From contig NZ_CP065363.1 in the NCBI RefSeq assembly GCF_019904295.1, positions 1-64,000 on the forward strand: a DNA stretch of 64,000 bases. The letters are read 5' to 3'. The position numbers were made by a program, and so were the translations under genes. Of the stretch, positions 9,705-20,397 are shown one piece after another. Position 1 is the first letter of the stretch. The number at the start of each line of letters is the position of its first letter. The notes below the pieces were generated by a model that searched no databases, had not been told where the DNA came from, and saw nothing but the letters and a program-made list of their open reading frames with translations. The DNA is from Ruegeria sp. SCSIO 43209. Lineage in GTDB: Bacteria > Pseudomonadota > Alphaproteobacteria > Rhodobacterales > Rhodobacteraceae.

Positions 9705-11414
9705 ATGGCGAACGACAGACGCAATCGGGCCTGGTATGGCAAGTTGGACAAGGACGGCTTTATCCATCGCAGTTGGATGAAAAACCAGGGGTTCCCGGAT
9801 CACGCCTTTGACGGGAGACCGGTGATCGGGATTTGTAATACATGGTCCGAATTGACCCCATGCAATTCGGGCCTGCGCGAACTGGCCGAGGGTGTGAAGC
9901 GCGGCGTTTGGGAGGCGGGTGGCTTTCCGGTTGAGTTCCCTGTGATGTCGCTTGGCGAGACACAGATGAAGCCGACCGCCATGTTGTTTCGCAACCTGCT
10001 GGCAATGGACGTCGAAGAGTCAATCCGTGCTTACGGAATGGACGGAGTCGTCCTGCTGGGTGGCTGCGACAAGACCACGCCGGGGCAATTGATGGGCGCG
10101 GCTTCAGTTGACCTGCCGACAATCGTCGTCAGTTCTGGCCCGATGCTCAACGGCAAATGGCAGGGCAAAGATATTGGTTCTGGCACGGATGTGTGGAAGT
10201 TCTCGGAAGCCGTGCGCGCGGGCGAAATGACGCTTCACGACTTCATGGCGGCTGAATCCGGCATGAGCAGGTCTAAGGGCGTTTGCATGACGATGGGCAC
10301 GGCCTCGACCATGGCCTCGCTTGTCGAAGCGATGGGGATGAGCTTGCCAACAAACGCGGCTTTGCCTGCTGTAGATGCCCGCCGCATGGCCTTGGCGCAT
10401 CTAACCGGCAAACGAATTGTCGAAATGGTCGAGGAAGATCTGAAGCCGTCCGATATCCTTACCAAAGAAGCGTTCGAGAACGCCATTCTGGCCAATGCTG
10501 CGGTTGGAGGATCGACGAACGCGGTGGTGCACCTGCTGGCTTTGGCCGGACGGGTCGGGGTGGACCTGACGCTCAGTGATTTCGAGATCGGATCAGATGT
10601 GCCTTTGCTGGTGAACTGTATGCCATCCGGCAAATATCTCATGGAAGACTTCTGCTACGCGGGCGGTATGCCGGTGGTGCTGAAAGAACTTTCGGCCAAG
10701 CTGCGCGCGGCTAAAACGGTGTTGGGCGGAGATATCTCAGCCTATGCCGAAGGGGCCGAGTGCTGGAACCGCGACGTGATCCGCTCATTCGACGAACCGC
10801 TCAAGCCGGCCGCAGGGTTGCGCGTTTTACGGGGCAATCTTGCACCACGTGGCGCCATCGTGAAGCCGTCGGCCGCAACCGATGCGCTGCTTGAGCATGA
10901 GGCAGAGGCCTATGTGTTCGAAAGCATCGAAGACCTGAAAGCCAATATTGACCGCGATGATCTGCCCGTAACCCCGGACACCATTCTGGTTCTCAAGGGC
11001 TGCGGTCCCAAGGGCTATCCCGGCATGCCGGAAGTGGGCAACATGCCGATCCCTGCAAAGTTGGTGAAAGAGGGCGTGCGCGACATGATCCGCGTCAGCG
11101 ACGCGCGTATGTCGGGCACGGCCTTCGGGACCGTGATCCTGCATGTCAGCCCCGAGGCCAATGATGGCGGCACCTTAGCTCTGGTCAAAACGGGGGATCG
11201 GATCAAGGTTTCTGCGTCAAACGGTGTGTTGGAATTGTTGGTGTCGGACAAAGAGCTGGAGGCGCGTCGCGCCAACTGGCAGCCTGAGCCACCGCATTAC
11301 ACACGTGGCTATGCCAAGATGTATATCGACCATGTGCTGCAAGCGGATCAAGGCGCAGACCTTGATTTCCTTGTCGGCAAAGACACCCGCCCCGTGACAC
11401 GAGAAAGCCACTGA
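9705..11414 (+). CDS. IlvD/EDD-family sugar-acid dehydratase (galactonate/arabinonate type)
   Basis: The 569-residue Fe-S dehydratase has Cys53 (TPCNSG), Cys121 (GGCDKTTPG) and Cys194 (GVCMTMG). These are spaced exactly as the three cluster cysteines I recall for the structurally studied L-arabinonate dehydratase of Rhizobium. Ser470 lies in the conserved SDARMSGT motif that holds the catalytic alkoxide. The enzyme removes water from an aldonic acid to give a 2-keto-3-deoxy acid. With a 2-dehydro-3-deoxygalactonokinase and aldolase next door, D-galactonate is the likeliest substrate; L-arabinonate or D-fuconate are alternatives. It is not the biosynthetic IlvD. First gene of a five-gene operon. 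Confidence 0.87.
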   Translation: MANDRRNRAWYGKLDKDGFIHRSWMKNQGFPDHAFDGRPVIGICNTWSELTPCNSGLRELAEGVKRGVWEAGGFPVEFPVMSLGETQMKPTAMLFRNLLAMDVEESIRAYGMDGVVLLGGCDKTTPGQLMGAASVDLPTIVVSSGPMLNGKWQGKDIGSGTDVWKFSEAVRAGEMTLHDFMAAESGMSRSKGVCMTMGTASTMASLVEAMGMSLPTNAALPAVDARRMALAHLTGKRIVEMVEEDLKPSDILTKEAFENAILANAAVGGSTNAVVHLLALAGRVGVDLTLSDFEIGSDVPLLVNCMPSGKYLMEDFCYAGGMPVVLKELSAKLRAAKTVLGGDISAYAEGAECWNRDVIRSFDEPLKPAAGLRVLRGNLAPRGAIVKPSAATDALLEHEAEAYVFESIEDLKANIDRDDLPVTPDTILVLKGCGPKGYPGMPEVGNMPIPAKLVKEGVRDMIRVSDARMSGTAFGTVILHVSPEANDGGTLALVKTGDRIKVSASNGVLELLVSDKELEARRANWQPEPPHYTRGYAKMYIDHVLQADQGADLDFLVGKDTRPVTRESH

Positions 11415-12184
11415 TGAGTATTCCAGCAACATTCCACGACCTGAACGGCAAGAGCGTTTTTATCACCGGCGGCGGCTCGGGGATCGGTGCGTCTTTGACA
11501 GACGGATTCCTGGCGCAAGGTGCGAAGGTTGCCTTTGTGCAGCGCTCGGACGCATCAGAGTTCTGCGACGAGATGGAAGCCAAGCATGGTGTCCGACCCT
11601 TGTTCATACCGTGTGACATTACCGATATGGCGGCTTTGAAGTCTGCTATTGACCATGCGGCTGAGACGCATGGCGCGATTGAGGTGTTGGTCAACAACGC
11701 CGCCAATGACAAACGCCACGCAGTCGAGGACGTCACCGAAGAGTTCTGGGACTGGATGCAGGCGATCAACCTGAAAGCCTACTTCTTTGCGGCGCAGGCG
11801 GTTGTTCCGGCAATGAAGGCGGCCGGTAAAGGTACGATCATTAACTTCACCTCGATCAGCTATATGATGGGGAACGCAGGCTATCCGCTATACACGACGG
11901 CCAACGCCGGACTGAACGGCATGACCCGAAGCCTTGCGCGCGACTTGGGCGCGTCGAACATCCGCGTCAACGCCTTGGCGCCGGGATGGGTTCTGACGCA
12001 AAAGCAACTGGACCTTTGGGCAGACCCGATTTCCTTAGCATCGCATCTTGAGCGTCTGTGCCTTAAAGAACATCTGGTGCCGGAAGATATCGTCGGGGGC
12101 GTCCTGTTTCTGGCCTCGGATGTCAGTCGTATGATGACGGGTCAGACGATGGTCATTGATGGCGGCGTCGTGGTGACGGGGTAG
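11414..12184 (+). CDS. SDR-family sugar dehydrogenase (probable galactose dehydrogenase role)
   Basis: Classical short-chain dehydrogenase of 256 residues: TGGGSGIG cofactor loop near the N-terminus, NNAAND, catalytic Ser in NFTSISYM, and C-terminal FLASDVSRMMTGQ. By position it should oxidise the free sugar to its lactone with NAD(P)+. Oddly, the YxxxK motif reads Y-T-T-A-N: the usual catalytic lysine codon is AAC (Asn), around 11911. Its start shares one base with the preceding stop. Confidence 0.85.
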   Translation: MSIPATFHDLNGKSVFITGGGSGIGASLTDGFLAQGAKVAFVQRSDASEFCDEMEAKHGVRPLFIPCDITDMAALKSAIDHAAETHGAIEVLVNNAANDKRHAVEDVTEEFWDWMQAINLKAYFFAAQAVVPAMKAAGKGTIINFTSISYMMGNAGYPLYTTANAGLNGMTRSLARDLGASNIRVNALAPGWVLTQKQLDLWADPISLASHLERLCLKEHLVPEDIVGGVLFLASDVSRMMTGQTMVIDGGVVVTG

Positions 12185-12187
12185 GCA

Positions 12188-13093
12188 ATGTCTGACTGGA
12201 TCGCGATAGACTGGGGTACCAGCAACCTGCGGGTTTGGCTTGTCAGCGAGAGCGGAGAGGTCCGGGATCATCGCCTGTCCGACAAGGGCATGGGACAGCT
12301 TGAACCTGCGGGTTTTGAGCCTGCGCTCATCGCGCTGATCGACGACTGGCTTAGCGAAGGCGAGGTCACACAAGCGGTGGCTTGTGGCATGGTGGGAGCA
12401 CGAAAAGGCTGGATCGAGGCGCCTTATGCGGCGGTGCCGTGCAAACCGGAACAGACCGATGGGGTGCAAGCCCCTGTCACCGATCCAAGGCTGTCGGTCA
12501 CTATTCTGCCGGGGCTGAGCCAAATCACCCCAAGTGCAAATGTCATGCGTGGCGAGGAAACGCAGATCGCAGGCTACCTTGCTGCCAATCCCCGTTTTGA
12601 CGGGGTGATCTGCATGCCGGGAACGCATACCAAATGGGTGAATGTGAGCGCGGGAAAGGTCGACAGCTTTCAAACCTGCATGACCGGAGAACTCTTCGCG
12701 CTGCTGTCAAAGCAATCGGTCCTGCGTCATAGCTTGAGCGGTGACGGCTGGAGCGACGATGCTTTCGACGCCGCCTTGTCAGAGTGCCTGACACGCCCGG
12801 CATCTTTTGGTGCGCGGCTTTTCGAATTGCGAGCAGCCGACCTGTTGCAGGGGCAGGCCGCAGCGGACGCAAAAGCGCGACTTTCGGGAATGCTGATCGG
12901 ATTGGAGCTGGCGTCCGCCAAAGCCTATTGGCTTGGCCAACAGGTTGTCTTGATTGGCGATGCACGTCTAAGCGCGCTTTACCAAAAAGGGTTGGGAGCT
13001 CAGGGCATGGCAGCCACGCTTGCAGACGCAACGGCTATGACACTGGCCGGATTGGGCGCAGCATACAAATACCAAACAGGGGGCACAGAATGA
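12188..13093 (+). CDS. dgoK: 2-dehydro-3-deoxygalactonokinase
   Basis: The 301-residue DgoK-family kinase has an actin-fold ATPase N-terminus ([14 protein letters not shown]), the GMVGARKGW and PGTHTKWV motifs, and the family C-terminus. It phosphorylates 2-dehydro-3-deoxy-D-galactonate to the 6-phosphate in the cytoplasm. It lies 3 nt after the SDR stop and overlaps the aldolase start (ATGA). Its presence argues strongly that the operon ends in the galactonate branch rather than in the arabinonate route to 2-oxoglutarate. Confidence 0.93.
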   Translation: MSDWIAIDWGTSNLRVWLVSESGEVRDHRLSDKGMGQLEPAGFEPALIALIDDWLSEGEVTQAVACGMVGARKGWIEAPYAAVPCKPEQTDGVQAPVTDPRLSVTILPGLSQITPSANVMRGEETQIAGYLAANPRFDGVICMPGTHTKWVNVSAGKVDSFQTCMTGELFALLSKQSVLRHSLSGDGWSDDAFDAALSECLTRPASFGARLFELRAADLLQGQAAADAKARLSGMLIGLELASAKAYWLGQQVVLIGDARLSALYQKGLGAQGMAATLADATAMTLAGLGAAYKYQTGGTE

Positions 13094-13698
13094 GCCGGAA
13101 TTTAGTCGCGATCCTTAGAGGCGTGACCCCGAACGAGGTTGAGGGTATCGGTGAAGCGCTTGTTGCAGCCGGTATCACAAAGATCGAGGTCCCGCTGAAC
13201 TCACCCGATCCACTTGAGAGCATTGCTGTTTTGGCCAAGGCGCTTGGGCTGCAAGCGCTGATCGGAGCAGGGACAGTTTTGACCACAGAAGACGTGCAAG
13301 CCGTCAAAGCTGCTGGTGGCGCTTTGATCGTTTCTCCAGACTGCAACCCCGAAGTTATTTCGGAAACGAAACGGTTGGGGATGGCATCCTATCCCGGTGT
13401 CATGACGCCGACTGAATGTTTTGCTGCATTACGAGCAGGCGCGGACGGGCTGAAGCTTTTCCCGGGATTGTCGATCGGACCGGACGGGTTGAAAGCCATT
13501 CGGGCAGTCTTGCCAAAGGTAACCAAGGTGCTTGCGGTGGGCGGAGCCGGACCGGACAACTTTGCAGCATGGAAGCAGGCAGGCGTTGACGGGTTTGGCA
13601 TCGGGTCAGCGCTTTACAAGCCGGGTGATGATGCCACGGCCGTTAGGGCCAAAGCTGACGCGATCGTCGTAGCCTATGACGAGGCATTCCAAATATGA
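13090..13698 (+). CDS. dgoA: 2-dehydro-3-deoxy-6-phosphogalactonate aldolase
   Basis: The 202-residue class I KDPG/KDPGal aldolase carries the motifs VAILRGVTP, the Glu of [17 protein letters not shown], and the Schiff-base lysine in GLKLFPG. It cleaves 6-phospho-2-dehydro-3-deoxygalactonate to pyruvate and glyceraldehyde-3-phosphate. The start at ATG 13090 overlaps the dgoK stop; a longer open frame upstream is not family sequence. VPLNSP, rather than the EVTLRT type of KDPG aldolase, favours the DgoA branch. Confidence 0.93.
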   Translation: MSRNLVAILRGVTPNEVEGIGEALVAAGITKIEVPLNSPDPLESIAVLAKALGLQALIGAGTVLTTEDVQAVKAAGGALIVSPDCNPEVISETKRLGMASYPGVMTPTECFAALRAGADGLKLFPGLSIGPDGLKAIRAVLPKVTKVLAVGGAGPDNFAAWKQAGVDGFGIGSALYKPGDDATAVRAKADAIVVAYDEAFQI

Positions 13699-14552
13699 GC
13701 GGTGCCGTTCAAATTATTGATGAGCGCGTTTGTCATCTGGGCGAGGGGCCACTTTGGCATCCAGAGCGGGGTCAGCTCTTCTGGTTTGATATTAACGCCA
13801 AACAATTGCTGACCCGCGAGGCATCGGGCCCGTTGATGTGGCAATTCGACGAGCACGTCTCTGCCGCTGGCTGGCTGGATCACGATACGCTTTTGATCGC
13901 CTCTGAAACGGCGCTCTTCAGGTTCGATATTGCTACGGGTACCAGTGAACACGTCATCGATTTGGAAGCTGACAATCCGGTCACACGCTCAAACGACGGC
14001 CGTGCGGACCCTTGGGGCGGGTTCTGGATCGGGACGATGGGGAAACAGGCTGAAGATTGCGCAGGAGCGATTTATCGCTTCTATCAGGGTAAGCTTGAGC
14101 CACTCTATCACGACATTACCATATCGAATGCCATCTGTTTCTCTCCAGATCGCAATTTTGCCTATTATGCTGATACTCCAACGCGCCAGATCATGCGGCA
14201 GACGCTGGACAGCGAGGGGTGGCCCACGGGGCCAGCGACGGTGTTTGTTGATCTGAACGCTGAAGGGTTGAACCCGGATGGTGCCGTTGTGGATTCTGAG
14301 GGCTACCTTTGGAACGCGCAATGGGGGGCTCATCGCGTGACCCGATATGCGCCCGAAGGACGTGTAGATAGCACTGTGAATTTAGCGGCTTCGCAACCAA
14401 GCTGTCCTGCCTTTGGTGGCCAAGACCTTACCAATCTCTATGTCACATCGGCAACAGAAAGCCTGTCCGAAGCGAATGACGCTGATGGTCGTGTTCTTAG
14501 CCTGCCTGTGGCCGTAGTCGGACAAGCTGAGCATCGTGTGAAATTGGTATGA
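13695..14552 (+). CDS. SMP-30/gluconolactonase-family lactonase
   Basis: The 285-residue six-bladed propeller protein has the metal-binding Glu near the N-terminus ([10 protein letters not shown]), [25 protein letters not shown] and [14 protein letters not shown] motifs. It would hydrolyse the aldonolactone made by the SDR to the free acid used by the dehydratase. It overlaps the dgoA stop by 4 nt and is the last gene of the operon, so lactonase, dehydratase, kinase and aldolase are co-expressed. Confidence 0.9.
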   Translation: MSGAVQIIDERVCHLGEGPLWHPERGQLFWFDINAKQLLTREASGPLMWQFDEHVSAAGWLDHDTLLIASETALFRFDIATGTSEHVIDLEADNPVTRSNDGRADPWGGFWIGTMGKQAEDCAGAIYRFYQGKLEPLYHDITISNAICFSPDRNFAYYADTPTRQIMRQTLDSEGWPTGPATVFVDLNAEGLNPDGAVVDSEGYLWNAQWGAHRVTRYAPEGRVDSTVNLAASQPSCPAFGGQDLTNLYVTSATESLSEANDADGRVLSLPVAVVGQAEHRVKLV

Positions 14553-14578
14553 TACAGCGTTGTCCTTATGCCCCAATT

Positions 14579-14611
14579 AAAGAGAATAGTGTCAGATTTT
14601 TCTCTTTTTTT
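14579..14611 (+). terminator. Rho-independent terminator after the galactonate operon
   Basis: AAAGAGAA (14579-14586) pairs with TTCTCTTT (14600-14607), and the T-run continues to 14611, 27 nt after the lactonase stop. Confidence 0.75.
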
Positions 14612-14664
14612 CCGGGACTTGCTGTGCCCTTGCGTATGCGTCCGGTGTGACCGGGCGTTGACTT

Positions 14665-14733
14665 TCAGCGTTGGTGCCAGTGCCAGGGTGCGAGTTCGTC
14701 GATGCGGTTGATCTTGTGATCGGCTGCGGATTT
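14665..14733 (-). pseudogene. IS66-family transposase remnant (last ~23 codons)
   Basis: The minus strand reads KSAADHKINRIDELAPWHWH followed by two residues and a stop. This is the highly conserved C-terminus of IS66 TnpC proteins (RIDELLPW-type ending). The rest of the gene is absent, cut by the adjacent IS21-type end. Confidence 0.65.
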
Positions 14734-14741
14734 CAGAAATA

Positions 14742-14795
14742 CCGGACAGCGATTCCGCTAATTCCCGGACAGCCGTTTCAGTAAATCCCGGACAG
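14742..14795. repeat. IS21 terminal direct repeats (3 x CCGGACAG, 23-nt period)
   Basis: The copies fall at 14742-14749, 14765-14772 and 14788-14795; the first two are preceded by TTTCAG. They form the outer end of the insertion sequence. Confidence 0.7.
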
Positions 14796-14830
14796 TTCGG
14801 GCACGACTGGTCAGCTGCCTGCAATCATGT

Positions 14831-15607
14831 TCAGGAAGCCATGGTTTCGGTCTTTTGATTTTCGGTCAAGTCTGGTGTGCGGTCTTTTCTGCGCATGCTG
14901 TCTCCCTTGAGTTCGATGCGATGGGCGTTGTGCACGATCCGGTCGAGGATCGCGTCGGCGATGGTGGGTTCCCCGATCATGGCGTGCCACCCGGACACGG
15001 GAAGCTGGGCGGTGATGATGGTGGATCGGCGCTGGTAGCGTTCTTCGAAGAGCTCCAGCAGGTCGAGGCGTTGCTGGTCGCTCAGCCCGTGCGTGCCCCA
15101 GTCATCGAGGACCAGCAGCTGGACGCGGGCGAGCTTATCGACCAGACGGGGAAACCGGCCGTCCAGGCGGGCCATGGCCATGTCCTCGAACAGCCGGGGC
15201 ACGCGGACATAGGAGACGGAGTGATCAAGGCGCGCGGCCTGGTGCGCGAAGGCACAGGACAGCCATGTCTTTCCGGTGCCGGTTTGGCCGGTGAGAACGA
15301 TCTGTTCGTGGGCCTTGATCCAGTCGCCCTGGGCGAGCGACAGGACCTGGCGCCGGTCGAGGCCGCGGCTGGCGCGGAAGTCGATATCTTCGATGCAGGC
15401 ATTGGGGAAGCGCATCTTGGCGTTTCTCAGCCGGTTGGCAAAGCGCTTGTCGGCCCGATAGGTGGCCTCGCGGTCGAGCATGAGCCCGAGCCATTCATTG
15501 CGGTCGAGGCCCTGGTCGGCGTCCTGGTCGTTGAGCGCTTTCCAGGCATCGGCCATGCCGGTGAGCCCGAGCGCGGCCATCTGATCGAGGGTGGGATGTG
15601 TGAGCAC
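14831..15607 (-). CDS. istB: IS21-family helper ATPase IstB
   Basis: AAA+ ATPase of 258 residues with Walker A ([10 protein letters not shown]), Walker B (LLVLDDWG) and the conserved C-terminus SMRRKDRTP. It stimulates IstA and selects target DNA. The start is GTG 15607, preceded by GGAAAGGAG. The istA stop lies just upstream, so the two are an operon. Full length. Confidence 0.93.
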   Translation of the reverse strand: MLTHPTLDQMAALGLTGMADAWKALNDQDADQGLDRNEWLGLMLDREATYRADKRFANRLRNAKMRFPNACIEDIDFRASRGLDRRQVLSLAQGDWIKAHEQIVLTGQTGTGKTWLSCAFAHQAARLDHSVSYVRVPRLFEDMAMARLDGRFPRLVDKLARVQLLVLDDWGTHGLSDQQRLDLLELFEERYQRRSTIITAQLPVSGWHAMIGEPTIADAILDRIVHNAHRIELKGDSMRRKDRTPDLTENQKTETMAS

Positions 15608-15628
15608 GTGTCTCTCTCCTTTCCGGGG

Positions 15629-17109
<1,481 letters not shown>

Positions 17110-17163
17110 TGTCGCGTTGCCCTTATAGGTGAGACACGGCGCGCTTAGCGGTATTTCTTGCCT

Positions 17164-17955
17164 CTAATCATGAGATTCGATTGCCAACGGGAATCCACTT
17201 TTCCGATGTCGGCCAGCGATCCGACCAATCGTGGCGAGGAGTCGAGGCTCCTTTTCGTAGGTTCGAAGCAGGGCGGCATACGCGAAGTCGTCGATGCCGG
17301 TGCTGAACATTGCTGCTTTGAGCAGTGGACGTGACTGGGCAACCGCGATGGCGGCGAGGCTGAACAGCCTCACTTCTGGTCTCGGACTCTGAAGCGCGTG
17401 CACTGGATCGCCGCGGACAGCGCGGAGCGCCATCGCGAAGGTAACCGCCCGCATGGCCCGACGAAGGTGCATGGAGCGGTCGGCTTTGATGGCTTGCTCG
17501 AGCAGCCCTGCCCCGCCACGGGCGCGGCGCAGCAGCTTTTCGGGTACAGGCGGATCATCGGATTTGGTGAGGATGGGACGAAGTCTTGACCCGCAACTCT
17601 TGCAGTCGAACGCCCAGGCCTGCCGCCAATGTTTCAGGGCGCGGCCGCTTCGGGAACAGTTGGGGCACGACTGGAACGAGGTTCGTGCCGTCAGCGCAGC
17701 TTCGATCGGGGACAATGCCGGAAAGGTCAGCGATTTCACCAGCGCGGTCGGCATGCGCGCGACCGACGCGATGCTGTCCGCGGCGCCGGTCTCGAGTTCG
17801 AAGTCGAGGATGTCGGCATATCGGCCGTCTATGCCGATATGCGCCAGCAGTTCGGTGAACGCGCAATGATTGGCCGCCGCCAGCCGCGCCAGCCAGCCGG
17901 AGAGCAACTCGTCCGGGTAAGGTGCGAGGGTTATGGGCAGAGGGCGCAGCCTCAC
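17164..17955 (-). CDS. tniQ: TniQ-family target-selection protein (module 1)
   Basis: A 263-residue TniQ/TnsD-type protein: N-terminal PYPDELLSGWLARLAAANHC, then a zinc-binding segment (CPNCSRSG ... FDCKSCGSRL). In Tn7-like elements TniQ recruits the transposase machinery to target DNA. GTG start at 17955 overlaps the preceding tniB stop (GTGA). Related to the module 2 protein but shorter (263 against 310). Its tniB partner upstream is broken. Confidence 0.85.
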   Translation of the reverse strand: MRLRPLPITLAPYPDELLSGWLARLAAANHCAFTELLAHIGIDGRYADILDFELETGAADSIASVARMPTALVKSLTFPALSPIEAALTARTSFQSCPNCSRSGRALKHWRQAWAFDCKSCGSRLRPILTKSDDPPVPEKLLRRARGGAGLLEQAIKADRSMHLRRAMRAVTFAMALRAVRGDPVHALQSPRPEVRLFSLAAIAVAQSRPLLKAAMFSTGIDDFAYAALLRTYEKEPRLLATIGRIAGRHRKSGFPLAIESHD

Positions 17956-18503
17956 GCCCCCGACTTTTCAAGGCGCCGCTGGGACGGAGCGTGGCGCGAC
18001 CAGAGCGGTGTCCAGTTCGCGACCGCCTCGTCGGTGATGCGCTCCTCACCGGAGAGAATGGCATCGATGGCCAGGTCCTTGACCAGGGCGAAGATGCGCG
18101 AGGTCACCCCGCCCGTCAACGCCAGGATTTGCCGGAGCGATTTGACCTGCAGGTTGGATTTCTTCGCCAGCGGCATCGCGGCGATGAGGGTCTGGATCAT
18201 GTCGGAGAACTCGGCATCATCGCGCCAGTTCGCAAGGTGATGCTCGTCCAGCCGCCGCGCAAGCTGGACGTCGCCACGGATCGCATCGACCGCCTCGCTG
18301 ACCCCGAAGCAGACCAGCGACGCCTCCAACTCGTTGCTGAGATAGCGCAGGACATTGAGGAAGCGGCGCTGCTCGCGGTGGGTTCCGGCAAGCAGGTTGT
18401 GGACCTCGTCGATCATGATCATCCGCAAACCAAGATCACGAAGCAACCCGACAACGCGGACCTCGAGCGACGCCACACTTTGCGCACGCAGGCTCAGTGT
18501 CAC
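17952..18503 (-). pseudogene. tniB: TniB AAA ATPase, C-terminal ~180 residues (module 1)
   Basis: Walker B (MIMIDEVHNLLAG) and the sensor/C-terminal region (EERITDEAVANW) are present, but Walker A and everything before about residue 110-120 are missing. The coding sequence ends exactly where the module 2 transposon begins: native codons stop at 18497, and 18498 onward is its terminal repeat. It is closer in sequence to module 2 TniB than to module 3 TniB. Confidence 0.85.
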
Positions 18504-18574
18504 TGTACCCTATTTAATCAGATTCTGCGGATTCAGCGCATTTTGGGGCATTTTTGTACCCTTAATTGCAATAT
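18498..18574 (+). repeat. Left end of module 2 transposon
   Basis: Terminal inverted repeat at 18498-18525, followed by an internal TGTACCCTTAATTGCAATAT repeat at 18555-18574. These are probably TniA (TnsB-like) binding sites. Confidence 0.7.
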
Positions 18575-18592
18575 TTCCACAGGCTCCACGCC

Positions 18593-19525
18593 TCAGGATT
18601 TGACATCACCTGAGCTTTTCCAGATTGCATCGGCGCGGGTCAGAAGCGCTCCACCGTTTGCGCCGGCACCAAGCTCGGATATGGCCTGACGAGCTGCCTT
18701 CAGAGCGCTCACGGATGCACCTGGGCGGCTCGTTCCATGCGTCTTCCTGGTCGGATACTCTGTTTTCCACCGCCCAGATAACCGCTGGCCGAGGTCCTGC
18801 GACAACCCACGGGCCTGCTCAATCACCCGACGATGTTGAGGAAAGGCGCGGCGCAACTCAAAGACCATCCGTTCGTTTCCACGTAGAATGATGGCAGCAC
18901 CCAAAACGGGACGGGTCACGCTAACACCGACCGCGGCAAGCGCCATTAACCTTTCGCGCTCGTTCCCCGAAGTGAGCGCCCTCAGGTTCGCGATCTCCAG
19001 AACTGCCATGAGATGCATGGTCAAATCCACCCGGCGCAACCGCGCGAGATTGTTCGTGGCGACAGCCGTCTTTAGAGCTTCAACGCCGCGTAAAGCGCGA
19101 CCACGAAGTCTGCCTGACACATATTTGGCTGGATAATTGGTTGCCAGAGCCAGACCGCAAGTTTCGCAGGTAATCGACCACGCCAAGCGCCAATGGCGAA
19201 GCACCAGATCGGGTATTTTCTCAACACACCTCGGACAATACTGGAAGTCATGCCGCGACACGTATTGTACGCCGTGATGCGTCGCATCCGGAAGGGTCAT
19301 GGCCGCAATCTCATGCTGGGTCAGTTGAACTGCCGAGCAGAGGCGGGCCCAGTCTACCTGTCCGAGATCGTTGATACGCTCCGGCACCCTGCCCTGCCCC
19401 AAACCAAGATAGCCGCAAAGTTCTTCAGCGGAGCAGTGATTGGCCTTCGCCAATCGCCCGATCCAGCTGGACAGAAGCTCATCGCGTACAGGCGGCGGTC
19501 GAAACGGTAGCGATCTGACGGTCAC
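18593..19525 (-). CDS. tniQ: TniQ-family target-selection protein (module 2)
   Basis: 310 residues. The N-terminal motif VRDELLSSWIGRLAKANHC and zinc-binding pair CPRC ... CETC identify TniQ. GTG start at 19525, overlapping the tniB stop by 4 nt. It is the last gene of an intact tniA-tniB-tniQ operon and would direct target choice of the minimal transposon. Confidence 0.87.
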   Translation of the reverse strand: MTVRSLPFRPPPVRDELLSSWIGRLAKANHCSAEELCGYLGLGQGRVPERINDLGQVDWARLCSAVQLTQHEIAAMTLPDATHHGVQYVSRHDFQYCPRCVEKIPDLVLRHWRLAWSITCETCGLALATNYPAKYVSGRLRGRALRGVEALKTAVATNNLARLRRVDLTMHLMAVLEIANLRALTSGNERERLMALAAVGVSVTRPVLGAAIILRGNERMVFELRRAFPQHRRVIEQARGLSQDLGQRLSGRWKTEYPTRKTHGTSRPGASVSALKAARQAISELGAGANGGALLTRADAIWKSSGDVKS

Positions 19526-20397
19526 CGGAATGCTGCGGCGGGTTGGCGAGGGATGTTCCAGGCATGCTTTGTCCAGACCGGCTGCCAGGACTGAACCGCC
19601 TCGTCGGTGATCCGCTCCTCACCTGTCTCGATCGCTTCTATGGCCAAAGACTTGATCATGATGAACACGCGCGAGGCGACGCCGCCCGTCACTTTCAGGA
19701 TCGTTCGAAGCGACCCAACCGTCAGGCCAGACCGCTGCTCGAGTGCCATTGCGGCAATCAACGTCTGGATCAGACGGGAGAACTCCACGTCGTCCTCCCA
19801 GAGCGGCAGGTAGTGTTCGTCCAGCCGACGGGCCAGTTGGTCGTCACCGCGGACGGCCTCGAGGGCCTCGTTGACACCGAAAACGACAAGCGACGCGCAG
19901 AGATCGTTGGACAGAAACCGCAGCATGTTCAGGAACCGTCGTTGCTCCCGGTAACTGCCGGCAAGCAGGTTATGCACTTCGTCGATCATCAGCATTTTCA
20001 GGTCCATGTCCCGAAGATGGCTTAGCGCGCGCACCTCAAGCTCGGACACCGTGTGACGCCCCCAAATCGGCGCCCCGATCGTCGACAGGATGTGTTGATA
20101 GAACCGGCGCTCATCCGGCGCGGGCGGCGCCTGAACCAGCAGGATGGGTGTCTTCGTGACGCCCAGTTCGGCATTGTACTGCGTCGGATACTTGCTGGCC
20201 ATGCGTTTGGCGATCATCGTCTTACCGATGCCGGAGCTACCATAGACCATCAGGCCAGGCATCCGGCTCTGTTGCGGCATTTCCATAAGGGAGGTCAATC
20301 GGTTGAGAACAATCGTGGCACGGTCGAACGCGATCCAATGATCGCCGCGGATACGGTCAATTCTTTCTTCTGGGGTCATTAAACTCATCAATCTCAT
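19522..20397 (-). CDS. tniB: TniB transposition ATPase (module 2)
   Basis: AAA+ ATPase of 291 residues with Walker A (VYGSSGIGKTM), Walker B (MLMIDEVHNLL) and TniB-type C-terminus. ATG 20397 (or 20388) is chosen because TPEERIDRIR directly follows, as in other TniB proteins; upstream codons of the longer frame are tniA sequence read in another frame. It overlaps the end of tniA by about 40 nt. It couples target recognition by TniQ to the TniA transposase. Confidence 0.88.
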   Translation of the reverse strand: MRLMSLMTPEERIDRIRGDHWIAFDRATIVLNRLTSLMEMPQQSRMPGLMVYGSSGIGKTMIAKRMASKYPTQYNAELGVTKTPILLVQAPPAPDERRFYQHILSTIGAPIWGRHTVSELEVRALSHLRDMDLKMLMIDEVHNLLAGSYREQRRFLNMLRFLSNDLCASLVVFGVNEALEAVRGDDQLARRLDEHYLPLWEDDVEFSRLIQTLIAAMALEQRSGLTVGSLRTILKVTGGVASRVFIMIKSLAIEAIETGEERITDEAVQSWQPVWTKHAWNIPRQPAAAFR

